Origin: Ciona savignyi | Taxonomy: Eukaryota; Chordata; Ascidiacea; Phlebobranchia; Cionidae | Reading direction: 5' to 3' | Length of the DNA stretch: 64,000 nt | Assembly (NCBI GenBank): GCA_000149265.1 | Contig: CH001360.1 | Span: forward strand, 88,851 to 152,850 | Part shown: positions 1 to 8,900 of the stretch, piece after piece | Numbering within the stretch: position 1 is the stretch's first letter | Layout of the letters: the number at the start of each line of letters is the position of its first letter | Program-made: the position numbers and the translations under genes | Notes under the pieces: model-generated | The model's input: only the letters and a program-made list of their open reading frames with translations | What the model was told of the DNA's origin: nothing | Database searches by the model: none

Positions 1-2
1 TC

Positions 3-941
3 GACGGGTTATATCTGGTTTCAAGCGGACTAGACGGGATAGTATCAGTTTGGAAAATAATGGATCATATCGACATTTCCAAGCAAGATTCAATGAAATC
101 AAACGAGCCGTTCAGATGCTGGTCCTCACATGCCTTGGCTGTGACCCAAGTTTGTGTTAGCACCCTTGGTTATCGTGTTTACACTTCATCCTTGGATCAA
201 AGTGTGAAAATTCATGATATACTTGTGGGAGAAACACTCCTCACAGTTGTTTTTGACACAGCTGTGACTTCACTGGCTGTCGATTCTGTCGATTTCTATC
301 TATATGCGGGTGGTTTTAACGGGAGAATTTACTCTGTGGATTTAACAGCTTCCGCAAAGAAATTGCAAAGACAAAACAACAAGTCCATAAATTTTGAGAC
401 AGAAAACTCTGATGACGCATCTGTTCAGCCAATACACGGTCACACACGAACTGTGACATGCCTAACCCGAAACACAGACTGCAGCCTATTGGTTTCTGGT
501 TCTTTGGACGGCGAAGTTAAAGTTTGGGATGTTCTAAGTGGACAATGCTTAAGAACTGTCAATCAAAAAGGATCCATTACTAATCTATTGTTAACACTAA
601 CTCCATTTTCACTTTCGTCTGTTAATCATAAACCATCTGTACCTTTCCCAAAATTAGCTCATTCTGTGTATGATGGCAGTGAAACAGATAAAAGTGCAAA
701 ATTGCATGGACTAGGTAAAGGTACATCTCATGAACCTTCAATTCAGTCACGTGTGGATGTTATTAATTCTGCCTTGTTCGACCGCACTGATTGCAGAAAT
801 GACCGTGGTAGTAAAAGCTTTGATCATAATGCAAAACAAGAAGCTTTAGAGCGAGAAATATTGTATCTTAAATCCGAAAACCATAAACTGTATGAATTCG
901 CCTTAAATAATTTAGTACAATCGCAAAATGAAAATGAGTAA
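3..941 (+). CDS. WDR18: WD repeat-containing protein 18, 3' part of gene
   Basis: The reading frame is open to the left edge, so the start lies outside the window. What is seen is 312 codons in one exon. WD-type blades are visible at LVSSGLDGIVSVWKI (about residues 5-19), VYTSSLDQSVKIHDI and LLVSGSLDGEVKVWDVLSGQ, and the C-terminus is an acidic helical segment (EREILYLKSENHKLYEF) as in WDR18. WDR18 (yeast Ipi3) is part of the Rix1/PELP1-TEX10-LAS1L complex that matures the 60S ribosomal subunit in the nucleolus and nucleoplasm. The human protein is about 430 residues, so roughly the last three quarters are present. The stop codon lies only 100 bp before the SVIP start on the same strand, which suggests a shared transcript. 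The orthology call rests on recognised motifs, not on an alignment. Confidence 0.85.
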   Translation, partial: DGLYLVSSGLDGIVSVWKIMDHIDISKQDSMKSNEPFRCWSSHALAVTQVCVSTLGYRVYTSSLDQSVKIHDILVGETLLTVVFDTAVTSLAVDSVDFYLYAGGFNGRIYSVDLTASAKKLQRQNNKSINFETENSDDASVQPIHGHTRTVTCLTRNTDCSLLVSGSLDGEVKVWDVLSGQCLRTVNQKGSITNLLLTLTPFSLSSVNHKPSVPFPKLAHSVYDGSETDKSAKLHGLGKGTSHEPSIQSRVDVINSALFDRTDCRNDRGSKSFDHNAKQEALEREILYLKSENHKLYEFALNNLVQSQNENE

Positions 942-1041
942 TGCTTTAAAATAGAAAAAAATTGCATAACAGATTTTGAATGTTTTCAATTCAGGAAAAA
1001 ATACATGCGGACCCTGTTTTAGGGATACTTTAAGCAACAGT
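942..1041 (+). promoter_or_regulatory. WDR18-SVIP intercistronic spacer with acceptor sites
   Basis: This 100-bp spacer has an A-rich stretch just after the WDR18 stop, then pyrimidine-rich acceptors TTTTCAATTCAG (ending 994) and CCCTGTTTTAG (ending 1022), then the SVIP start. There is no room for an ordinary terminator plus promoter. In ascidians such spacers are typical of operons resolved by spliced-leader trans-splicing. Which acceptor is used cannot be told from the sequence. Confidence 0.5.
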
Positions 1042-2124
1042 ATGGGTTCTTTAGTTTCATGCTGCCTTGGCGAAGACGGTTCATATGAAACTCCGGATCC
1101 AGAAGTACGGCGGCAGCAGATGTTAGATGCAGCAGAGAAAAGAAAAGTTGTAGCGGAGAAACGGGGAATTAAAAATCCAGAAAGTGTTCGAGAGCGACAA
1201 AGGGTTTGTTACGCTTTTCTTTTTACCACTTTGTGTACCCAGGTTTATTCATTCATTAGTATTATAGCCAGGTTGTTTAAAGCCTGGTTTTGCGAATGAA
1301 TTGTGAATATCTTGGGTTTAATGTTGTTGTGCTAAAGCCTAAAATACATTTTGAGATGTAAATTTCTTGTGGTTTCAATGCCGTTTTTTTATGTTTAATG
1401 GTATAGTGTTTGTGCCAACTATGTGCTATGATGCTTTATGTATCTATTTTTTGTTTATCACTAGTGTCTTTTTTATTCCTTTTGAGATCCAAATATTTAT
1501 TTTGACTATTGTTAAATCTCCATTTTCTTTATCTCGAGGATATATAAGAGAGTGTTCTTACAGCGGTAACCGCATGTCCACATGCCTGAGCTATTGTAGA
1601 GTGTTGTAAATTTTTGAGACCATTATCCAGTGGGTTTAGCTGATTTTGGTTAATTCCTTGCCGAAGCACACAAATGTTAAACAAGATTACTAATTTTCAA
1701 AAATGTCCATTAACTGGGAAAAAATCCTACGGTGTTTTGGTGTTTTTAAAGATTACGGTGTTTTGGTGTTTTTAAAGCCATTAAAGTGTGTTGTTAGTGT
1801 TGGTGTTTTTGATTGCATAAACTTTTTCAACATCCATTACGAATCCAGTAGTTTAAAATAAAATCTGTAAACTGCCCTACTAAAGAACACCTGATTTTTC
1901 TACTAACATTCCTGCGCTAAATTAATCGGCTGGACCACTTTGGTTTTGGGCTTTATGATTTTTTACACCCCAAAGACTTTGGTCCGTCACGAATATACTA
2001 AAAAAAACATTACCACATTCATTCTTTAATGGTGTTTGTTGCCTAGAAACAAGAGGAGATGGACAAAATGTCGCAGAACCAACATGCACCTAATGAAGGA
2101 GGCATGCGTTGGCAAGTCGGTTGA
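1042..2124 (+). CDS. SVIP: Small VCP/p97-interacting protein, two exons
   Basis: Exons are 1042-1203 and 2047-2124, phase 0, joined across AGG|GTTTGT and TTGCCTAG|AAA, giving 79 residues (human SVIP 77). The N-terminus MGSLVSCC offers Gly2 for myristoylation and nearby cysteines for palmitoylation, as in the family. The VCP-interacting motif R-x5-A-A-x2-R is exact at RQQMLDAAEKR. The C-terminus GGMRWQVG matches the family ending GGLRWTVS. SVIP binds the p97 N-domain at ER and lysosomal membranes and restrains ER-associated degradation. An in-frame ATG at 976 would add 22 residues, but it would bury the myristoylation glycine, so 1042 was chosen. Likely splice acceptors lie at 994 and 1022, between the WDR18 stop and this start. 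Confidence 0.9.
1728..1779 (+). repeat. 26-bp direct duplication in SVIP intron
   Basis: Two adjacent, nearly identical 26-bp units starting TACGGTGTTTTGG, at 1728 and 1754, within the single SVIP intron. Confidence 0.85.
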
Positions 2125-2667
2125 AATTGTCACAACTGGCAAAAGCATCTACGAAAAATATGGTTTTAAACTGTATGCCCAGGCTTGGTTTATAAAATTG
2201 AAGCTTTTTAAAACTGCACTCAAATACATATGATATTTCATTGGTTTTCCGCCAGAATTGTACCTTTATTGCACTGCTTTATTAAATTTAAATTTTTGTT
2301 GTTGTCATTATATCCTGTGATTTAAGTGTGATAAATTTAAATATTTATATTGTACATAATCTATATATTACACTGTGTCACTGTGGTCTGTGAGAAATTG
2401 TCTAACTTTTCATTTTTTTCTCCTTTGTTCTGTGATACATGGTACGGGTATGACACAAGTTTGGAAATTGCAAGAATTTGGATTTTTTAATGTGTACTGT
2501 AAATTTAAGTTCAATTAAAATGCAACTTAAATAGATACATTTTTCTGGATAATTATTTTTTAATTGCCTCCTTTTTTCAGTACATAACTGTTTCTTCATA
2601 AAATGTTTACATCCCCAGAAAAGAGTTGTCATATTAGCGAATTGCTTGGATGTGTTGAAAAGAGTAG

Positions 2668-2976
2668 AATATTTATGTTTATTCTCGTAAATAGAAACGC
2701 ACAAGGGGCGTCGTTATCATACGCGCATTCGTCAGTTTACCTCGCTAATGCGTAATGGATCGTATTCATTTCACACCCACTGTCAGGTTAGCGGAGCTAT
2801 TCATGTTGCAGTGTGTTATGATTGAGAAATTCCTTTAATTTGGGTGGATTCCAATAATCTACTGAGTTTTACAATTCCTTTAAGTGTCTTACCCAAGTCA
2901 TCACCCGACCAGGTTCAAACCTAGAACTTTTCCGCAGAAAAGCGATGCAATAATCCACCAAGCTACTTTGTCGGAT
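2668..2976 (-). mobile_element. SINE A copy, diverged
   Basis: Reads on the minus strand as tRNA-like head, body and ATCCTAT-type tail. The body words around TAGCGGAGCTATT and the B-box-like GGTTCAAACC are recognisable, but substitutions are many, so this is an old copy. Confidence 0.7.
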
Positions 2977-3419
2977 TAATTGTTATGTAGCACTAAACAT
3001 GTGGTTTAAAACGTGCTAGGTACTTTGACTACATGTTATATTAGGGCTTGTCATGTTTATTATGCGGTCGATGTATGGAGAATATATTCGTGTTTTATAT
3101 CTTTCAATGGGAAAGTTATTACACGGGCAATCGACAGTTTATCTCGCAAATACGACTGTGGCGTTTATCACACGCATGAAACCCCTCGGTTTGTATTACC
3201 GCCTCTATAGACTTCGCCATAAGGTAAAAGTGTTCAAATAGTGATTGCAACACATGTGAAATCACTGAGCCAATGAGGCATATAAACTGCCAAAGCTTTA
3301 TTTAAAAGCATATCTTTATAATATAGGTGTCAAAGCTTTAAGTTTAACAACTGAAGACGTACTACCAGATATGATTGTATGATGTTTTACCATACCCGTG
3401 TAGAAAAACGAAATTTTAT

Positions 3420-3755
3420 TTTAGGTTTTTTTCCACTCCGGTCCACGCTATCGGGACACACTTTCCCCTAAAGCCGGCTCCCCCGCAGTACTGGTCGCGC
3501 TTTACCGCACACTCTTCTTTAGGGGTCTATATCCTTTGGTCTTAATTACATTTTGTTTGCTTAATAATGTTCTTTCGCCAAGTTTTGGAATATAATCTTT
3601 TATTTTTTAATATTTTTTAATCAATTATAATCTTTTATTTTTTAATCACGTGTTTTAACGACTGTTCGTTTTGCCGTCTTTTCCTGTTCATGTGTCGTGA
3701 TTGTATTTGTTTGCCATTTGGGGCAAAAAATGAATAAACTAAACTAAACTATCAG
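3420..3755 (+). mobile_element. LINE-like 3' tail fragment
   Basis: A relatively GC-rich block with CCGGTCCACGCTATCGGGAC, followed by GGGGCAAAAAATGAATAAAC and a short ACTAA repeat at the end. A GC-rich 3' part ending in an AATAAA and a simple repeat is typical of non-LTR retrotransposon 3' ends. No reverse transcriptase is present, so the family is unknown. Confidence 0.4.
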
Positions 3756-4327
3756 GAACATTTATGTAGCTACTATATTTATACCATACAGCGGCAAGTG
3801 AATTTTTACATGACATGACACCTTTCTCTCTTCCCTATGATAGACAAACTTGGGTACGTTGTGTTGAATACAACTATTTTACAGTTTTTATTTAACACAA
3901 GGGGTTTCACTAAAATATCTTGTTTACCTGATAAGCTAGGGGCTAGTTTTGTTAATCTACTTTTCGTCTAATTTTCAGACACGCCATCTGCAAAATACAC
4001 ACTTCACGAGTAACAAAATAAATTAAAAAATTAGAATCGACTATTACCTTCAAAAATGGGAAGTTAAAAAAAGTACAAGTATTAATCTGTGAATGATTAA
4101 ACGCACTCGGTCAATACCAGGAAAGTTTTTACTGTGTCACCAAGGGTGTCACATTTTTAGAACAACTTCTTTTGTTCGGAAACAAGTAGATTCGGATATT
4201 CGATTCACGTGGTTCATTGTGATTTTGTCGTCATAAAAGCTTTATGATCTTGACAACGCTTTCGATTTTTTCTTACATTTGGCAAAAACCGTGTTCTGTA
4301 GAACAGAAACCCGACAAATCCACAAGT

Positions 4328-4777
4328 ATGGAGCGCACTTTTATAGCTGTAAAGCCAGACGGAGTCCAACGAGGTTTAGTCGGCAAGATTGTAGCCCGAT
4401 TCGAAGCAAAGGGATTTAAACTGGTCGCAATGAAGATGATTAGCGCTTCAAAACAGCATCTAGAAGAGCATTACGCTGACTTGTCGTCAAAAGGGTTCTT
4501 TGCTGGATTAGTGAAGTATATGGGGTCTGGACCCGTCGTCGCTATGGTATGGGAGGGAGAGGGGGTTGTGAAAACTGGAAGAGTGATGCTGGGAGCAACT
4601 AATCCCGCTGATTCGCAGCCAGGAACCATCCGAGGCGATTTCTGCATCCAGGTTGGACGGAACATCTGCCACGGATCAGATTCGGTGGAATCAGCGAAAA
4701 AAGAAATCAATCTTTGGTTCAAAGAATCCGAGATCAGTTCGTACAAAAGTTGTTCGGAATCATGGCTGTATGAATAA
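4328..4777 (+). CDS. nme1/2: Nucleoside diphosphate kinase, group I, single exon
   Basis: 149 residues in one exon. It begins [19 protein letters not shown]. The active-site signature is NICHGSDS with the phosphohistidine at about residue 118. The C-terminal ending SCSESWLYE matches the group I form (…WIYE). The enzyme transfers the gamma-phosphate of ATP to nucleoside diphosphates and works as a hexamer in the cytosol. All key residues are intact. An in-frame ATG at 4244 would add 28 residues; 4328 aligns with the conserved family start and was chosen. Vertebrate NME1/NME2 genes have several introns and this copy has none, so it is either a retrocopy or has lost its introns. TMEM186 follows on the same strand, its splice acceptor 14 nt past the likely poly(A) signal of this gene. 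Confidence 0.95.
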   Translation: MERTFIAVKPDGVQRGLVGKIVARFEAKGFKLVAMKMISASKQHLEEHYADLSSKGFFAGLVKYMGSGPVVAMVWEGEGVVKTGRVMLGATNPADSQPGTIRGDFCIQVGRNICHGSDSVESAKKEINLWFKESEISSYKSCSESWLYE

Positions 4778-5068
4778 TGTAAACATGAACAATAACTGGT
4801 ATATTTAGTTTACTCCAAAAGTACCGTTATAAATTTATTTATGAATTTGAAATATTATTGAAATATCTCTGCAATCATGTGATAACCAGTTTTTCTTTAA
4901 TCATTCTTTTTTGAACACTTGTCTATAGTTTGCTTCTAGAATTAGAAAATTGTTTTTGTTGGTTTTAATATATATACGATATATTGCATATTTGACATTA
5001 AAATGGTTCTTTTGTAATTTATATTATTAAAACTAAATTAAATTAAAGTTCCAATCATCAATTTTGCC

Positions 5069-5074
5069 AATAAA
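5069..5074 (+). terminator. AATAAA poly(A) signal after NME
   Basis: A canonical AATAAA 292 nt after the NME stop. It lies only 14 nt before a pyrimidine-rich splice acceptor (ATTTCTTTAG, ending 5090) that precedes the TMEM186 start, so the two genes have essentially no spacer. This fits an ascidian operon. Confidence 0.6.
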
Positions 5075-5080
5075 TTCACT

Positions 5081-5093
5081 ATTTCTTTAGGCA
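5081..5093 (+). promoter_or_regulatory. Splice acceptor 3 nt before TMEM186 start
   Basis: ATTTCTTTAG|GCAATG. An acceptor this close to the start codon means the 5' leader comes from elsewhere, either a spliced leader or a distant noncoding exon. Confidence 0.6.
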
Positions 5094-5654
5094 ATGGTAC
5101 ATTTAAGGCTATTCAGAATATGCAAGTGGTATAACGTGCAAAAAGGTGTTGAAAATCAAAATTTAGATTGTTTATTGTCAAGAATTAGTTTAGGGGTTTC
5201 ATCACAAGCAAGATTTTCGAAAACAGTCAAGAATGTCGCATCTGCTGAACACCCTAAAGGACATCATGAAAACTTCACTTTAATTTACAAATTCCCAAAC
5301 ATACGCTTAGTCGCTGGGTTTTCCAAGTTCAAGCTAATTCAGACAGCGTTTTTCATGGCAATTTCTCCTGTATGTTACGCGTCCTATTTCTCTGGGGAAA
5401 TGTCACTGGCATACGCAAACGGGATAACAGGGGTAGCTGCTTTTGCCACCGCATCACTCCTCTATTTCTCATATGTTACTCGAAGATTTGTGGGATACAT
5501 GTGGCTGGATGACACAAGAACGCAGCTGAAAATTGCTTATCTGCACATTTTGAGGCAAACACGCCCCGAAAGATGTGCACGTGTTCCAGTTATCGAATCC
5601 GTACAACTATTTGACGATCCAAACCAGAATGCTACACAAAACACTCTCCTGTAA
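5094..5654 (+). CDS. TMEM186: Transmembrane protein 186 (complex I assembly factor)
   Basis: 186 residues to the first stop. The family core FTLIYKFPNI...FSKFKLIQTAF (about residues 76-102) is clear, followed by two hydrophobic segments (about 99-118 and 124-145) separated by a short loop, then YVTRRFVGYMWL. TMEM186 is an inner mitochondrial membrane protein of the MCIA complex, with ECSIT, ACAD9, NDUFAF1 and TMEM126B, that assembles the membrane arm of respiratory complex I. The stop at 5652 is odd: the same frame continues for 23 codons (5655-5723) and includes FLSIRYGQIY, which looks like the C-terminal part of the family. The likely full product is about 209 residues, close to the human 213. 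The gene is convergent with PHF10. Confidence 0.85.
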   Translation: MVHLRLFRICKWYNVQKGVENQNLDCLLSRISLGVSSQARFSKTVKNVASAEHPKGHHENFTLIYKFPNIRLVAGFSKFKLIQTAFFMAISPVCYASYFSGEMSLAYANGITGVAAFATASLLYFSYVTRRFVGYMWLDDTRTQLKIAYLHILRQTRPERCARVPVIESVQLFDDPNQNATQNTLL

Positions 5655-5726
5655 GCTCAATCCTACACTAGATTCAAGCAAGACTTGATTACCTTTCTCT
5701 CTATACGGTATGGACAGATTTACTGA
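5651..5726 (+). other. In-frame C-terminal extension of TMEM186 after a stop
   Basis: Beyond the TAA at 5652 the same frame stays open to TGA at 5724-5726 and contains family-like residues. The sequence GTAAGCTC...CACTAG (5651-5671) would be a 21-nt, in-frame GT-AG segment whose removal deletes the stop. That is far shorter than usual animal introns, so a new stop codon, readthrough or a sequence error are alternatives. Confidence 0.4.
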
Positions 5727-5875
5727 TTAAGAACAGTGTTCATGCTTTCGGAGTAGTATATTGGATATTCTCCCAGTAAGAGCGTACAATGAGTTCAAAA
5801 GCTACAAATCGAAGCGTGGTTATGGTGGAAAATAGACTAATTTATAACAGTTTTTGTAAAACATCTGTGTATCTC

Positions 5876-5881
5876 TTTATT
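5876..5881 (-). terminator. Poly(A) signal of PHF10
   Basis: AATAAA on the minus strand, 71 nt after the PHF10 stop. TMEM186 ends at 5654 or 5726 on the other strand, so the two 3' untranslated regions probably meet or overlap. Confidence 0.65.
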
Positions 5882-5951
5882 ATGTATAGGCAGTGGTGTA
5901 ACTTGGCAGTGCACACATTTCAGTTTTAAATTGTAAGGATGTTAAACTTAA

Positions 5952-8900
5952 TCACTGTGAACTAGGGGAATTCCCCACACTGAGATCATTCGAGTTTATC
6001 TCGTTTATTTCATGTTGCACCGCACTTGTGTCGGTAACAAAACGCTCTTCTGTTGTTGTCTCTTGTACTGTTTTATCACTTTTTACCGAATCCTCATTTA
6101 AATCCGAAAGCTCCAACTTCTGAGGTGTTGATTTTGTTGTTTCCGCGAGGGGAGCCACGACTGGGGGCGGAGATTTCGAAATCGTCAGTTTTATCTTCCC
6201 GTCGCCGAGTTCTTGAACTGTCGCCACGCTTTCACCGATCGTTGCCGCGACCAGGCTCTGCGCTGGGGAATCCCCACTATCCTCCTCTTGTTTCTCCGGG
6301 TCGTCCATACGGATGATGATGGTCGGTCGTTGATCCGACATCCTCCCGCCTCTTCCTCGTCTTCTTCGTCCACGACCTCTTCTAACACTAGGGGGAGTGT
6401 TGAGCATTTTAATCTCCTTCCTCCGGCGCTTACGGAACTCTGGATCAGCGTGCTTGCACCTTGAACACGCCCATACTCCTGATAAAATAGTGAAAAGTGG
6501 ATAATCTCGAAATTGCCCATGGTTAAAAGGGGAATAAGTAAGATTTAGACATAAGCCAGTTCCTGACAACCTCAGATTATGATTGTAAAGTTAACATTGA
6601 TATTGACTTTACGTAAAGTTGTTATTAACGACTTTTTATTTATGATTAAGTTGTAGGGAAGTCTAAATTAATATTGATAACGACTTTTGATTTATGATAA
6701 GATGTAAAGTAAGCTTAAATTAACACAATAAGCTGAGATTTTCATGACTTACCTGATGGAATTGCACGAAGACTGACACAGAATGTGTGGTAACCGCGGT
6801 CACATCGGTCGCAAAACATCATCAAATCTTCGCGGTGAGGCATGCTGCATATCGTGCAAGTCTTGCACTCCATGCACTGCCAGTCGTACGTCTGTATGAC
6901 CTTCACTTGCTCCGCTAACATCTCCAAGCAAGACGGGTGTCCTGCAAGTTTAATTGGAATTTATATCGTTACATTATTATCAATTTATATCCTTACATTA
7001 TTATCACTATAGAACACCAGCCCAGACTAATTCACCAACTGTTTAGAGCACAATCCTGAAACTAACAGCATAAAATGCTAACATCCAATAGAATAAAGGA
7101 ACAAGGTTTGTTCATGTTTATCCCCGTGAATAGAAAAACCAAGGTGGTTAACAAACAGGCAATCGACAGAGCGTTGTGTATGATTTACACGTTCCTTCAA
7201 TTTGGTAGAACCCATTCATCCGCTGGGTTCAGGCAATGTCCATTAATTGCCTTGCCCAAGGACACAACCGACTAGCTAGCGACCAGTTTCGAAGCTTTAA
7301 CCTTTCGGGTAAAAGGCGTCGCACTAGACCACCATACTAAACGGTCAGACTAGGTCCCAATCATTGAAATCCATTTTAAGTACAAACAGGCTTCTCACCA
7401 TGGTTGTCACATTGAGAACATTTAATCAATTCTTCTGGTTCTCCTTTCTTGTTACTCGACCCATCTTTGCTGCATATTCCACACACTGGATCATCGTTTT
7501 CCTAATAGAGAGATCATGTTTTAAAATTGACAACAATATATACACACAAAAACACAAGAAGGTTTACAGTTGACTAAATTCCGAAAGGTTTTGATGTTCC
7601 AAATCCAACTATGGGATATTTATGTTTTTTCCCCTAAATGGGAAAACATAAGGGGTGTTATCATGGGCAATTGTCAGATCACCCTCTGGTTACTGGAGCT
7701 ATTGCAATGTATTGTGTATGAATCAGATATTCCTTCAATTCAGTAACCCATTAATCTACTGGGTTCGGGCAATGTCTGTTAAGTGTCTTGTCCAAGTACA
7801 CAACCAACTAGATAGCACCCAGTTTCGAACCTGCAACCCTTCAACTGAAAGGCAACACACTAACCCACCACCAAGCTAATCGGTCAGACTTTGTCATCTC
7901 ACCTCATCTTCATTTTCTTCCACTTGCATCTCATTTGCATCGTTGCCATCCTCTTCAGTATCTTTCATCTCCACACTCTTCGCCATGGAAGCCTCCAGAA
8001 GAGGATCTGAGAAGAAGGAGTAAATAATTAAGAAGAAAAAGGAGTAAAAAATAAAAAATATTGAGAAAAGGAGTAAATAATAAAAATTTCCTTAAACGAA
8101 ATTAAATAATCATCAATTAACATGAAATATTACAGGAAAGGAACAGGGAGAAATTAAAAGAAGGGAAAGTGGAAAACTGCACACTAAAATGAAGATTAGG
8201 GCATAAGAGTTAATTTTAAACATGGGGTTAGAGTTAGGGTTAATTTTGGGGTTGAGATTAGTGTTTAGGAAAAGGTAAGTTAATTTTTATAGTTTTGGTG
8301 AGTAGTTTTCCTCCTTTCTGCTTTCCCTTCTTTGAGCGTTGCCCATGAAAGAATGAAAGACATGTAGTCATCGGGATGGTTGTTAACACACCACACAAAA
8401 TATGAATCAGATGTCTGTACCTCGTGGTTTCTTGGATAAAGTCGATTGAACACTTTGCGAGTTGGAGGTATCAGATGTAGAGGACTCACTCTCCTGATAC
8501 GAAGCGTAAATCTTTAATTTCGAATATTTTAACAAGTAAAGAAATCGTTTAAGATTAAATTAAACTTTCAAAATAAAAATTGAAACAGAATTAACAACAA
8601 CATAGGTACTTTGTAGTAAAAAAAAAATAATAATTTCTAGATGCAATAAATTTTGTGCTGGTGTAACAGGAATATAAGTGGTGGAAATATAGTTTCCTTT
8701 ATAAGCATGCTCAGTTCATTGATACAAAAACTTAAAAACCCCAAATGATAAAACCGTAACAAAGTATAACAGCTAGACCTATAAAGCAACAATGCAATAT
8801 TGTCAACTTTATCGCATTTTAATTATAGTTTATGAACTCTAGTTGTCCGGCCAGCGGATTAATGGGTTCTACCAAATTAAAGAACCGAGTCTATCATACA

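Larger units (their letters stand above)
2125..4327. other. SVIP-NME intergenic region, mostly repeat remnants
   Basis: About 2.2 kb without a recognisable gene. It holds a diverged SINE A copy (2668-2976) and a LINE-like 3' tail (about 3420-3755). Short ORFs here (for example 2402-2704 minus, 3013-3241 plus) have no recognisable motifs and overlap repeats. The NME promoter should lie near 3.8-4.3 kb, but I see no clear TATA box. Confidence 0.6.

Noticed and set aside
4471-4746. 91-codon minus-strand ORF
   Set aside because: It is the complement of the NME coding exon and has no motif of its own.
6191-6520. Open frames at 6053-6316, 6213-6464 (plus) and 6191-6520 (minus)
   Set aside because: They are shadows of the PHF10 last exon, whose frame is supported by PHD motifs and splice phase.
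7105-7350. Functional tRNA gene
   Set aside because: The tRNA-like heads lack a foldable acceptor stem and recur with the same SINE body in about 30 places.
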